Shown: positions 23,171 through 32,170 of the stretch, in pieces
Position numbering within the stretch: the stretch's first letter is position 1
How the letters are laid out: each line of letters starts with the position of its first letter
Assembly: GCF_000620625.1 (NCBI RefSeq)
Contig: NZ_JIAW01000014.1
Span: 62,001-126,000, forward strand
Direction of reading: 5' to 3'
Source: Mycobacterium sp. URHB0044
Lineage (GTDB): Bacteria > Actinomycetota > Actinomycetes > Mycobacteriales > Mycobacteriaceae
Length of the DNA: 64,000 nt
The notes under the pieces: model-generated
The model's input: the letters and a program-made list of their open reading frames with translations, nothing else
Database searches by the model: none
Told to the model about the DNA's origin: nothing
Translations under genes and position numbers: made by a program

Positions 23171-24382
23171 ATGACAGCTCCTTCAGCCGGCCCCTTTGAC
23201 CTCTTCGTCGTCGGTTCCGGGTTCTTCGGTCTGACGATCGCCGAGCGCGTGGCGACACAGCTCAACAAGCGCGTCCTCGTCGTCGACCGCCGCCCGCACA
23301 TCGGCGGCAACGCGTACTCCGAGGCGGAGCCGCAGACCGGCATCGAAGTGCACAAATACGGCGCCCACCTGTTCCACACGTCCAACAAGCGGGTGTGGGA
23401 CTACGTCCGACAGTTCACCGAGTTCACCGGATACCAGCACCGCGTGTACGCGATGCACGACGGCCAGGCCTACCAGTTCCCGATGGGGTTGGGGTTGGTG
23501 TCGCAGTTCTTCGGCCGCTACTTCACCCCCGACGAAGCCAGGGCGCTGATCGCCGAGCAGGCCGCCGAGATCGACACCTCTGACGCGCAGAACCTCGAAG
23601 AGAAGGCCATCTCCCTGATTGGGCGGCCGCTGTACGAGGCATTCGTCAAGGGGTACACCGCCAAGCAGTGGCAGACCGACCCCAAGGAACTGCCCGCGGC
23701 GAACATCGCCCGGCTGCCGGTGCGCTACACGTTCGACAACCGGTACTTCAACGACACCTACGAGGGCCTGCCTGCGGACGGGTACACCGCGTGGCTGGAG
23801 AACATGGCCTCCGACGAGCGCATCGAGGTGCGGCTCGACACCGACTGGTTCGACGTGCGGGACGGGTTGCGCAAGACGAGCCCGTCGGCTCCGGTTGTTT
23901 ATACCGGGCCGCTGGACCGCTACTTCGACTACGCCGAGGGACGGCTGGGCTGGCGCACGCTGGACTTCGAACTCGAAGTACTGCCCACCGGCGACTACCA
24001 GGGCACCCCGGTCATGAACTACAACGACCCCGATGTGCCCTACACGCGCATCCACGAGTTCCGGCACTTCCATCCGGAGCGGGCGTACCCGACGGACCAG
24101 ACCGTGATCATGCGGGAGTTCTCCCGGTTCGCCGACGACGAGGACGAGCCCTACTATCCGATCAACACCGAAGCCGACCGGGCGTTGCTCGCGACGTACC
24201 GGGCCAGGGCCAGGGCGGAGACGGCGTCGGCCAAGGTGCTGTTCGGCGGTCGGCTCGGCACCTACCAGTACCTCGACATGCACATGGCGATCGCCAGTGC
24301 GCTGAACATGTACGACAACACCCTGGCGCCGCACCTCGTCGATGGTGCGCCGCTTGCCCAAGACGAAAGTGGCCCAGCATGA
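23171..24382 (+). CDS. glf: UDP-galactopyranose mutase
   Basis: 403 aa from ATG 23171; a longer upstream frame lacks similarity. Flavoenzyme converting UDP-galactopyranose to UDP-galactofuranose, donor for the galactan. FAD/Rossmann motif FDLFVVGSGFFGLTIAERVA, the HIGGNAYSEAE stretch and the substrate loop (KYGAHLFHTSNKRVWDYV) are visible; Arg/Tyr residues at YTFDNRYFNDTYEG complete the pocket. A -10-like TACCCT lies 8 nt before the ATG. It starts a chain of overlapping genes (ATGA with glfT2), so it heads the galactan/DPA/arabinan operon. Confidence 0.98.
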   Translation: MTAPSAGPFDLFVVGSGFFGLTIAERVATQLNKRVLVVDRRPHIGGNAYSEAEPQTGIEVHKYGAHLFHTSNKRVWDYVRQFTEFTGYQHRVYAMHDGQAYQFPMGLGLVSQFFGRYFTPDEARALIAEQAAEIDTSDAQNLEEKAISLIGRPLYEAFVKGYTAKQWQTDPKELPAANIARLPVRYTFDNRYFNDTYEGLPADGYTAWLENMASDERIEVRLDTDWFDVRDGLRKTSPSAPVVYTGPLDRYFDYAEGRLGWRTLDFELEVLPTGDYQGTPVMNYNDPDVPYTRIHEFRHFHPERAYPTDQTVIMREFSRFADDEDEPYYPINTEADRALLATYRARARAETASAKVLFGGRLGTYQYLDMHMAIASALNMYDNTLAPHLVDGAPLAQDESGPA

Positions 24383-26322
24383 GCGACATTCCGTCCGGCG
24401 CGTTGAGCGCCGGGCAGACCCGCGCGGTCAGCTTGCTGTCGCGCGTCATCCTCCCGCGTCCCGGTGAACCGCTGGACGTCCGCAAGCTGTACATCGAGGA
24501 ATCCGAAACCAACGCCCGGCGTGCGCATCCGCCGACCCGCACCAGCCTGGAGATCGGCGCGGAATCCGAGGTGTCGTTCGCGACGTACTTCAACGCGTTC
24601 CCGGCGAGCTACTGGCGACGCTGGTCGATCCTCGAGTCCGTGGTGCTGCGCGTCGAGCTCACCGGCACGGCCCGCGTCGATGTCTACCGCTCCAAGGCCA
24701 CCGGCGCCAGGATCACGGTCGGGGGAGCACCGGTATCCAGCGGTGACACGACCGAACCCGCCTTTGTCGAGTTCGAGATCGGCCTCGACTCATTCGAAGA
24801 CGGCGGCTGGATCTGGTTCGACATCACGACCGACACCAAGGTCACCGTGCACAGCGCGGGTTGGTACGCGCCCGTGTCGCCGCCAAGCCGGGCCAGCATC
24901 GCAGTGGGCATCCCGACGTTCAACCGGCCGTCGGACTGCGTCAACGCACTGGCCACCCTCACGTCGGATCCCTTGGTGGACGAGGTGATTGGCGCGGTCA
25001 TCGTGTCGGACCAGGGCACCAAGAAGGCCGTCGACTACCCGGGCTTCGCGGAAGCCGCTGCCCCGCTTGGCAACCGGTTGACGATCCACAACCAGCCCAA
25101 CCTCGGTGGGTCCGGCGGCTACAGCCGGGTGATGTACGAGGCGCTGAAGAACACCGACTGCGAACAGATCCTGTTCATGGACGACGACATCCGCATCGAG
25201 CCGGACTCGATCCTGCGGGCGTTGGCGATGAATCGCTTCGCCAAGTCGCCAACGCTCGTCGGCGGTCAGATGCTCAACCTGCAGGAGCCGTCGCACCTGC
25301 ACGTCATGGGCGAGATCGTCGACCAAGAGAACTTCATGTGGACCAACGCGATCAACACGGAGTACGACCACAACTTCGCGAAGTATCCGCTCAACGACGA
25401 AGAGAATCCGAAAAGCAAGCTGCTGCACCGTCGCATCGACGTCGACTACAACGGCTGGTGGATGTGCATGATCCCGCGCCAGGTCGCCGAGGAGCTCGGT
25501 CAGCCCCTGCCGCTGTTCATCAAGTGGGACGACGCCGACTACGGCCTGCGCGCCGCCGAGCACGGATACGGCACCGTCACCCTGCCCGGCACCGCGATCT
25601 GGCACATGGCGTGGAGCGACAAGGACGACGCGATCGACTGGCAGGCCTACTTCCACCTCCGCAACCGGCTGGTGGTCGCGGCCATGCACTGGGACGGCCC
25701 GATCCGCGGACTGGTCGCCAGCCACATGAAGGCGACTATCAAACACCTTCTCTGCCTTGAATATTCGACCGTTGCCATCCAGAACAAGGCGATGGACGAC
25801 TTCCTGGCCGGACCCGAGCACATCTTCTCGATCCTCGAGTCCGCGCTGCCCGACGTGCGGCGGATGCGTGAGGACTTCCCCGACGCAGTCGTACTGCCCA
25901 GCGCGACGGTGCTTCCGCCGCCGTCGGACAAGCGACGCAAGAAGGTGAAGATCCCGACCAACCCGCCTGCCATCGCGGTGCGCCTCGCGCGCGGTGTCAG
26001 CCACCAGTTGAAGCAGCACGACCCCGAGCATCATCGGCGTCCACAGATCAACGTGGCGACGCAGGACGCCCGTTGGTTCTCGCTGTGCGTCGTCGACGGC
26101 GTCACCGTCACCACCGCCGACGGTCGCGGCGTGGTGTACCGGCAGCGTGACCGCGCGAAGATGTTCGAACTGCTGCGCGAGTCGACGCGAAGGCAGCTGC
26201 GCCTGGCCCGCAAGTTCAATCGGATGCGCAAGGTCTACCGCGAAGCGCTGCCCGTGCTGACGAGCAAGCAGAAGTGGGAGACCGTCCTGCTTCCCGGGGC
26301 CTCACAGGCTTCGCGAAGATGA
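24379..26322 (+). CDS. glfT2: Galactofuranosyltransferase 2 (galactan polymerase)
   Basis: 647 aa from ATG 24379, overlapping glf. Polymerises the galactan with alternating beta-(1-5) and beta-(1-6) Galf residues from UDP-Galf. An N-terminal beta-barrel (about 1-160) precedes the GT-A domain: VGIPTFNRPSDC, the metal DxD in LFMDDDIRIEP (Asp268-270) and the WDDADYGLRAAEHG acceptor/catalytic block (from Trp383), with HMAW as later metal His. The C-terminal helical domain starts about residue 430. Usual length for the family. No membrane segments; peripheral at the inner membrane. Confidence 0.97.
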   Translation: MSDIPSGALSAGQTRAVSLLSRVILPRPGEPLDVRKLYIEESETNARRAHPPTRTSLEIGAESEVSFATYFNAFPASYWRRWSILESVVLRVELTGTARVDVYRSKATGARITVGGAPVSSGDTTEPAFVEFEIGLDSFEDGGWIWFDITTDTKVTVHSAGWYAPVSPPSRASIAVGIPTFNRPSDCVNALATLTSDPLVDEVIGAVIVSDQGTKKAVDYPGFAEAAAPLGNRLTIHNQPNLGGSGGYSRVMYEALKNTDCEQILFMDDDIRIEPDSILRALAMNRFAKSPTLVGGQMLNLQEPSHLHVMGEIVDQENFMWTNAINTEYDHNFAKYPLNDEENPKSKLLHRRIDVDYNGWWMCMIPRQVAEELGQPLPLFIKWDDADYGLRAAEHGYGTVTLPGTAIWHMAWSDKDDAIDWQAYFHLRNRLVVAAMHWDGPIRGLVASHMKATIKHLLCLEYSTVAIQNKAMDDFLAGPEHIFSILESALPDVRRMREDFPDAVVLPSATVLPPPSDKRRKKVKIPTNPPAIAVRLARGVSHQLKQHDPEHHRRPQINVATQDARWFSLCVVDGVTVTTADGRGVVYRQRDRAKMFELLRESTRRQLRLARKFNRMRKVYREALPVLTSKQKWETVLLPGASQASRR

Positions 26323-26855
26323 ACCCTGCCGACACCGGGGCCCCGCGGGGTGAGGACGCAGTGCTGGTCGCCGTCCAGCAGGGGATCGCCGGTCGGCCAG
26401 GAGTGTTGAGCGGTGCCCGCGCCCTTTCGCACTTCGGCGAACACAGCGCAGGATGGGTGGCCATCTCGCTGCTGGGCGCGCTGCTGGTACCGCAGCGCAG
26501 GCGGGTGTGGTTGGCCGCCGGTGGCGGTGCGTTCCTGGCGCATGCGAGCGCGGTGGTGATCAAGCGGATCGTGAGGCGCGAGCGCCCGCACCATCCGGCG
26601 ATCGCCGTGAACGTCGGCACGCCGAGCAGGTTGAGCTTCCCGTCCGCGCACGCCACCTCGACCACCGCCGCGTCCATCCTGCTGGCCCGCGCGACCGGAC
26701 TGCCCCTGCCGTGGCTGCTCGTGCCGCCGATGGCGTTGTCCCGCTTGGTGCTTGGCGTGCACTACCCGACCGACGTCGTGACCGGTGTTGCGGTCGGTGC
26801 GGTCGTCGCGAAGGTCGTGGATGCCATCCGGGTCGAAGGAGACGGGAAGCGATGA
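26319..26855 (+). CDS. PAP2-family phosphatase, DPA pathway position
   Basis: 178 aa from ATG 26319, ATGA overlap with glfT2. An integral membrane phosphatase with the three PAP2 motifs: KRIVRRERP, PSAHATST and SRLVLGVHYPTDVVTG. About four transmembrane segments. The Rv3807c homolog sits between glfT2 and ubiA and is proposed to dephosphorylate decaprenyl-phosphoryl-5-phosphoribose to decaprenyl-phosphoribose, the substrate of DprE1. The sequence supports a lipid phosphatase; the specific substrate rests on pathway position. Confidence 0.9.
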   Translation: MNPADTGAPRGEDAVLVAVQQGIAGRPGVLSGARALSHFGEHSAGWVAISLLGALLVPQRRRVWLAAGGGAFLAHASAVVIKRIVRRERPHHPAIAVNVGTPSRLSFPSAHATSTTAASILLARATGLPLPWLLVPPMALSRLVLGVHYPTDVVTGVAVGAVVAKVVDAIRVEGDGKR

Positions 26856-27769
26856 CTGAGGAAGCCGTGTCGGTGGCCGGTCCGCCGAAGAACCTGGCCA
26901 CCGGCATCATCAAGGCATTGCGACCACGGCAGTGGGTGAAGAACCTGCTGGTCCTCGTCGCGCCGCTGTTCGCCCTCGGCGGCAACGTCGAGTACGACTA
27001 CCGGCACGTGGTGATCAACGTCGGCATCGCCTTCGTCGCGTTCAGCTTCGCCGCCTCGTCGATCTATCTCATCAACGATGCTCGCGACGTCGCGGCTGAC
27101 CGCGAGCACCCCACCAAGAGGTTCCGCCCGATCGCCGCCGGCGTGGTCCCCGTAGGACTGGCCTACGGGCTCGCCGCGGCGCTGGCCGTCACCGCGCTGG
27201 TCATCTCCTGGTTCACCACACCGAACCTGGCACTCGTGATCGCGATCTACATCGCGATTCAGCTGGCCTACTGCTTCGGGCTCAAACATCAAGCGGTGCT
27301 GGACATCTGCATCGTGTCGTCGGGCTTCCTGATCCGCGCCATCGCCGGCGGCGCGGCCGCGGACATCCCGCTGTCACAGTGGTTCCTGCTCGTCATGGCC
27401 TTCGGTTCACTGTTCATGGCAGCCGGAAAGCGTTACGCCGAGCTCCAACTCGCCGAGCGCACCGGTGCCAAGATCCGCAAGTCGCTGGAGAGTTACACCA
27501 GCACCTATCTGCGGTTCGTCTGGACGTTGTCGGCGACCGCCGTGGTGGTGTGTTACGGACTGTGGGCGTTCGAGCGCGACCGCATCACCGACGGGTCCTG
27601 GTTCGCCGTGTCGATGATCCCGTTCACCATCGCGATCCTGCGCTACGCCGTCGACGTCGACGGCGGCATGGCGGGTGAGCCCGAGGAGATCGTGCTGCGC
27701 GACCGCGTGCTGCAGCTGCTCGGCGTGGCGTTGATCGGAACCATTGGTGCCGCCGTCTACTTCAGCTGA
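26852..27769 (+). CDS. ubiA: Decaprenyl-phosphate 5-phosphoribosyltransferase (UbiA family)
   Basis: 305 aa from ATG 26852, ATGA overlap with the PAP2 gene. Joins phosphoribosyl pyrophosphate to decaprenyl phosphate, first step to DPA. UbiA prenyltransferase topology with about nine membrane helices. First Asp-rich motif NDARDVAADREHPTKRFRP (binds Mg-pyrophosphate); second region around KRYAELQLAERTG. The N-terminal ALRPRQWVKNLLV is typical of the Rv3806c subgroup. Its end overlaps the aftB start by 23-26 nt. Confidence 0.96.
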   Translation: MTEEAVSVAGPPKNLATGIIKALRPRQWVKNLLVLVAPLFALGGNVEYDYRHVVINVGIAFVAFSFAASSIYLINDARDVAADREHPTKRFRPIAAGVVPVGLAYGLAAALAVTALVISWFTTPNLALVIAIYIAIQLAYCFGLKHQAVLDICIVSSGFLIRAIAGGAAADIPLSQWFLLVMAFGSLFMAAGKRYAELQLAERTGAKIRKSLESYTSTYLRFVWTLSATAVVVCYGLWAFERDRITDGSWFAVSMIPFTIAILRYAVDVDGGMAGEPEEIVLRDRVLQLLGVALIGTIGAAVYFS

Positions 27770-29753
27770 GCGCATTCGTCTACGCCCGGCCGCGTGGCCG
27801 GCGTTCCCCTACGACGTCTCGGTCCGGATCAGCCTCTGGCTGAGCGTGCTGGTGACGGCAGGGTTGTTCGGCTGGGGCGCCTGGCAGCGCCGGTGGATCG
27901 CCGACGACGGTTTGATCGTGCTGCGCACCGTGCGAAACCTGCTGGCGGGCAACGGTCCGGTGTTCAACAAGGGCGAGCGGGTGGAGGCCAACACGTCCAC
28001 GGTGTGGACGTACCTGGTCACCCTCGGCGGGTGGATCGGCGGCTCGACGCAACTCGAGTACGTCGTGCTGACACTGGCATTGACGCTCAGCGTGCTCGGC
28101 ATCGTGTTCGCCATGCTCGGCACCGGCAGGCTGTACGCGCCGGGGCTGCGTGGGCGGCGGGCGCTGTTGCTGCCCGCAGGGGCGGTGGTCTACATCGCTA
28201 TTCCGCCTGCCCGTGACTTCGCCACCTCCGGTCTCGAAAACGGTTTGGTACTGGCCTATCTCGGCCTGCTGTGGTGGATGATGGTGTGCTGGTCGCAGGC
28301 GCTGCGCCAACCCGTCGTCCCGGGTGGCGGGCCGGAGCAGAACGCGGTCAGCCGCGCCTTCGACGGATGGCTGGCCTTCGTCGCGGGCCTGAGCGTCCTG
28401 GTGCGACCCGAGCTGGCGCTGATCGGCGGGCTGGCGCTGGTGATGATGCTCGTCGCCGCGCGCGGCTGGCACCGGCGGCTGCTCATCGTGGTGGCCGGCG
28501 GTCTGCTGCCGGTGGTGTACCAGGTGTTCCGGATGGGTTACTACGGACTGCTGGTGCCCGGTACGGCCATCGCCAAGGACGCGACGGGTTCGAAGTGGGA
28601 ACAGGGCTTCGCGTACCTGACCAACTTCAACAAGCCCTACATGCTGTGGGCGCCGGTGATGCTGCTCGCGGCGATCGGGTTGGTGCTGTTCGCGTCGAGG
28701 ACGATGCCGTGGTGGACGCGCCACCAGATTCCGCGCGGCTACGGCAGGCTCGCGCGGACCGTCCAAAGTCCGCCTGCCGTCATCCTTTTCATGCTCTTCA
28801 GTGGTTTGGTGCAGGGCATCTACTGGGTCCGGCAGGGCGGCGACTTCATGCACGGCAGGGTGCTGCTGACCCCGCTCTTCTGCCTGCTGATGCCGGTCGC
28901 GGTCATACCCATCGTGTTGCCCGACGGCAGCAGGATCGGCCGGGCGACCGGCTACGCGCTGGCCGGCGCCACCAGCGTGATCTGGTTGGCCGTCACCGGC
29001 TGGTCGGTGTGGGCGGCGAATTCACCGGGGATGGGGGCGGACGCCACCCGGGTCACCTACACCGGGATCGTCGACGAGCGCCGCTTCTACGCGCAGGCGA
29101 CCGGCCACGCGCATCCCCTCACTGCGGCAGACTATTTGGACTATCCGCGGATGCGCGCGGTGCTGACCGCCATCGACAACACACCCGACGGGGCATTGCT
29201 GCTGCCGTCCGGCAACTACGACCAGTGGGACGTCGTTCCTGCCATTCCTCCGCCGCCGCCACCGCCAGGTGCACCTCCGGTGAAGGACCAGATCGGGCCC
29301 CACACGGTGTTCTTCACCAACCTCGGCATGCTCGGCATGAACGTCGGACTCGACGTCAGGGTCGTCGACCAGATCGGCTTGGCCAACCCATTGGCCGCGC
29401 ACACGGCGCGGCTCGAGGACGGCCGGATTGGTCACGACAAGAACCTGTTCCCGGACTGGGCCGTCGCCGAGGGGCCGTTCTTGAAGGAATATCCGTTCAT
29501 CCCTTCGTATCTCGACGAGGACTGGATCGCCCAGGCGGAGGTCGCGCTGAAGTGCCCGGCAACCGACGCGATGCTCAACGCCGTGCGCGGTCCGATGGGC
29601 CCGCGCCGGTTCCTGTCGAACTTCCTGCACGCCGCGCAGTTGACCCAGTACCGCATCGACCGCGTACCGCTCTACGAGCTGGCCCGATGCGGTCTCCAGC
29701 CACCTCCTTCGAAGGGCGTTCCGTACACCGGGCTGCCCGCGACGGGGCCGTGA
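27744..29753 (+). CDS. aftB: Terminal beta-(1-2)-arabinofuranosyltransferase AftB
   Basis: 669 aa using TTG 27744; GTG 27747 is an equally good start and a later internal start cannot be excluded since the first 25 residues look unlike AftB. GT-C membrane enzyme that adds the terminal beta-(1-2)-Araf caps of arabinogalactan and LAM using DPA. Catalytic acidic pair in RRWIADDGLIVLRTVRN and the loop FNKGERVEANTSTVW; about 9-10 helices, then a soluble periplasmic domain (about 425-669) with a proline-rich loop (IPPPPPPPGAPP). Last gene of the glf-glfT2-PAP2-ubiA chain. The 157 bp after it hold the upstream region of the next antigen 85 gene. Confidence 0.95.
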   Translation: MVPPSTSAERIRLRPAAWPAFPYDVSVRISLWLSVLVTAGLFGWGAWQRRWIADDGLIVLRTVRNLLAGNGPVFNKGERVEANTSTVWTYLVTLGGWIGGSTQLEYVVLTLALTLSVLGIVFAMLGTGRLYAPGLRGRRALLLPAGAVVYIAIPPARDFATSGLENGLVLAYLGLLWWMMVCWSQALRQPVVPGGGPEQNAVSRAFDGWLAFVAGLSVLVRPELALIGGLALVMMLVAARGWHRRLLIVVAGGLLPVVYQVFRMGYYGLLVPGTAIAKDATGSKWEQGFAYLTNFNKPYMLWAPVMLLAAIGLVLFASRTMPWWTRHQIPRGYGRLARTVQSPPAVILFMLFSGLVQGIYWVRQGGDFMHGRVLLTPLFCLLMPVAVIPIVLPDGSRIGRATGYALAGATSVIWLAVTGWSVWAANSPGMGADATRVTYTGIVDERRFYAQATGHAHPLTAADYLDYPRMRAVLTAIDNTPDGALLLPSGNYDQWDVVPAIPPPPPPPGAPPVKDQIGPHTVFFTNLGMLGMNVGLDVRVVDQIGLANPLAAHTARLEDGRIGHDKNLFPDWAVAEGPFLKEYPFIPSYLDEDWIAQAEVALKCPATDAMLNAVRGPMGPRRFLSNFLHAAQLTQYRIDRVPLYELARCGLQPPPSKGVPYTGLPATGP

Positions 29754-29910
29754 GCGACGTCTCGACGATTTGTCCGGTGCTCAGGTCTTCTGCTTTGGTT
29801 ATGCCCTGGGTAACGGTTTCGCCATGTTGAGGCGATAAGCAGTCAGTTGACTCACCGCCTGCCACGACGCCGTGCGCCGGACACGAGAAATTGGATGGTC
29901 AGAGCAGTAG

Positions 29911-30930
29911 ATGGGTAGGACTTTGCGTTTCGCCGCCGTGGGACGGGCGACCCGACGCCTGTCGGCGGGATTGGCCCTCGCATTGGCACTTCCCGCGTTG
30001 ACGGTCCTCGGCGACGTCACCGGCGGCACCCCGAGCGCGGCGGCGTTCTCCCGCGAGGGTCTGCCCGTCGAGTACCTCGACGTCTACTCCGCGGCGATGG
30101 GCCGGATCGTCCACGTCCAGTACCAGCCCGCCTCTGGAGCCGCCCCCGGCGCGAGCCCGACCAAGGCCGTTTACCTGCTGGACGGCCTGCGCGCCCAGGA
30201 CGACTTCAACGGCTGGGACATCAACACCGCCGCCTTCGAGTGGTTCTTCGACTCGGGCGTCGCGGTGGTGATGCCGGTCGGCGGGCAGTCCAGCTTCTAC
30301 ACCGACTGGTACTCGCCGTCGAGCTTCAACGACCAGCCCTATACATATAAGTGGGAAACCTTCCTCACGGCCGAGCTGCCGCAGTGGCTGGCCGCCAACA
30401 AGCACGTCTCACCCACCGGCAACGGGGTCGTCGGCCTGTCGATGGCCGGTGGTGCCGCGCTGACCCTCTCGGCGTATCACCCTGCTCAGTTCAGATATGC
30501 GGCGTCGCTGTCGGGCTTCCTGAATCCGTCCACGCTCTTCATGAAACAGGCCATCCGCGTCGCGATGCTGGATGCCGGTGGATACAACGTCGACGACATG
30601 TGGGGCCCACCGTGGGATCCCGCGTGGAAGCGCAACGATCCGGTCCAGCAGGTCGCCAGAATCGTCGGCAACGGCACGCGACTGTGGATTTACTGCGCCC
30701 CGGGCGGCGGCCCCATCGACGAGAACGTCGACCCAGGTCAGTCGTTCAACGCAAACAGCTTGGAATCACTGGCCATTGGCAGCAACAAACGATTTCAGGA
30801 GAAGTACGTCGCGGCAGGTGGCACCAACGCCACCTTCCAATTCCCACCCGCTGGGAACCATTCGTGGGCTTACTGGGGTGCGCAATTGCAAGCCCTCAAG
30901 CCCGACCTGATCGCCACCCTCAATGGCTGA
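29911..30930 (+). CDS. Antigen 85-family mycolyltransferase (additional copy)
   Basis: 339 aa. Long signal peptide (to about residue 46), mature FSREGLPVEYLDV. Catalytic serine in VVGLSMAGG (Ser177), trehalose loop LDGLRAQDDFNGWDI intact and His in NHSWAYWGAQLQ. It differs from FbpA by a small Ala/Pro-rich insertion (PASGAAPGASPTK) in an early loop. Predicted to move mycolates between trehalose mycolates and to arabinogalactan, outside the membrane. First of three tandem family members; M. tuberculosis has only two at this place, so this is the extra one. ATG 29911 has no strong ribosome site. Confidence 0.93.
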   Translation: MGRTLRFAAVGRATRRLSAGLALALALPALTVLGDVTGGTPSAAAFSREGLPVEYLDVYSAAMGRIVHVQYQPASGAAPGASPTKAVYLLDGLRAQDDFNGWDINTAAFEWFFDSGVAVVMPVGGQSSFYTDWYSPSSFNDQPYTYKWETFLTAELPQWLAANKHVSPTGNGVVGLSMAGGAALTLSAYHPAQFRYAASLSGFLNPSTLFMKQAIRVAMLDAGGYNVDDMWGPPWDPAWKRNDPVQQVARIVGNGTRLWIYCAPGGGPIDENVDPGQSFNANSLESLAIGSNKRFQEKYVAAGGTNATFQFPPAGNHSWAYWGAQLQALKPDLIATLNG

Positions 30931-31046
30931 GCGGCGACCAGGGATGTCACATCCACGACATGAGGGATCGCACACAGGTGTGGTTCACTACATGGGCACG
31001 CAGCAGGTCTGCCGTGCGGCATACGACAGATTGGATATGTAGAAGC

Positions 31047-32039
31047 ATGAGTTTCGTTGGAAAGTTGGCGCGCCGTCTCGCGGTCGCGGCTGTAGCAACT
31101 GCCGCCCTGCCCGGACTGATCGGCGTCGTCGGCGGCTCGGCGACTGCTGGCGCGTTTTCCCGGCCCGGTTTGCCGGTCGAGTACCTTTCGGTGCCGTCCG
31201 CTGGCATGGGCCATGACATCAAGATCCAGTTCCAGAGCGGCGGCCCGAACTCTCCGGCCGTGTACCTGCTGGACGGCCTGCGTGCGCAGGATGACTTCAA
31301 CGGCTGGGACATCAACACCCCGGCGTTCGAGTGGTACCTCAACTCCGGCCTTTCGGTCGTCATGCCGGTCGGCGGCCAGTCCAGCTTCTACAGCGACTGG
31401 TACAAGCCGGCGTGCGGCAAGGGCGGCGCCTGCCAGACCTACAAGTGGGAGACGTTCCTCACATCGGAGCTCCCCGCCTACCTGGCTGCGAACAACGGCG
31501 TCGACTCGAGTCGGACCGCCGCGGTTGGTCTGTCGATGGCCGGCTCCGCCGCGTTGACGCTCTCGATCTACCACCCGGGCCAGTTCCAGTACGCAGCATC
31601 GCTTTCGGGCTTCCTGAACCTGTCCGAGGGCTGGTGGCCCATGCTGGTCGGCATCTCGATGGGCGACGCGGGCGGCTTCAAGTCCGAGGACATGTGGGGC
31701 CCGTCGAGCGACCCGGCGTGGAAGCGCAACGACCCGATGGTCAACATGGCAACGCTGGTCAGCAACGGCACCCGCCTCTGGGTGTACTGCGGTGACGGCA
31801 CCCCGTCGGATCTCGACGCGGGCACCAGCTCGGGCAACCTGTTCAACGCGAAGTTCCTCGAGGGCTTCACCCTGCGGACGAACAAGACCTTCCAGCAGAA
31901 CTACATCGCCGCGGGCGGCAAGAACGCCGTGTTCAACTTCCCGCAGAACGGCACGCACAGCTGGGGCTACTGGGGCTCGCAGCTTCAGCAGATGAAGCCC
32001 GACATCCAGCGGGTGCTTGGCGCTACGCCGACGGCGTAA
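31047..32039 (+). CDS. fbpA: Mycolyltransferase antigen 85A
   Basis: 330 aa from ATG 31047, 116 bp after the preceding paralog. Signal peptide with ATAGA before mature FSRPGLPVEYLSVPS. Ser163 in AVGLSMAGS, trehalose loop LDGLRAQDDFNGWDIN and His in HSWGYWGSQLQQMKPD are all intact. Makes trehalose dimycolate and mycolylates arabinogalactan; antigen 85 proteins also bind fibronectin. Called FbpA from its position before the MPT51 and Culp6 genes (Rv3804c order); sequence alone cannot separate A, B and C here. A strong terminator follows. Confidence 0.93.
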   Translation: MSFVGKLARRLAVAAVATAALPGLIGVVGGSATAGAFSRPGLPVEYLSVPSAGMGHDIKIQFQSGGPNSPAVYLLDGLRAQDDFNGWDINTPAFEWYLNSGLSVVMPVGGQSSFYSDWYKPACGKGGACQTYKWETFLTSELPAYLAANNGVDSSRTAAVGLSMAGSAALTLSIYHPGQFQYAASLSGFLNLSEGWWPMLVGISMGDAGGFKSEDMWGPSSDPAWKRNDPMVNMATLVSNGTRLWVYCGDGTPSDLDAGTSSGNLFNAKFLEGFTLRTNKTFQQNYIAAGGKNAVFNFPQNGTHSWGYWGSQLQQMKPDIQRVLGATPTA

Positions 32040-32055
32040 CGACCAGAACGACTAA

Positions 32056-32096
32056 GGCGGCGGCGATCCCTTCGGGGGTCGCCGCCGTCGTTCGTT
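32056..32096 (+). terminator. Terminator of fbpA
   Basis: GGCGGCGATCCC and GGGGTCGCCGCC form a 12-bp class stem around a TTCG tetraloop, followed by GTCGTTCGTTT, 15 nt beyond the fbpA stop. Confidence 0.85.
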
Positions 32097-32170
32097 TCGC
32101 GCGCGGCCCGTCGCGGTGATGTGGTTCACTTCTTTGCGGCGGGGCAGCCAAACGACGTGAGGTGGCGTAG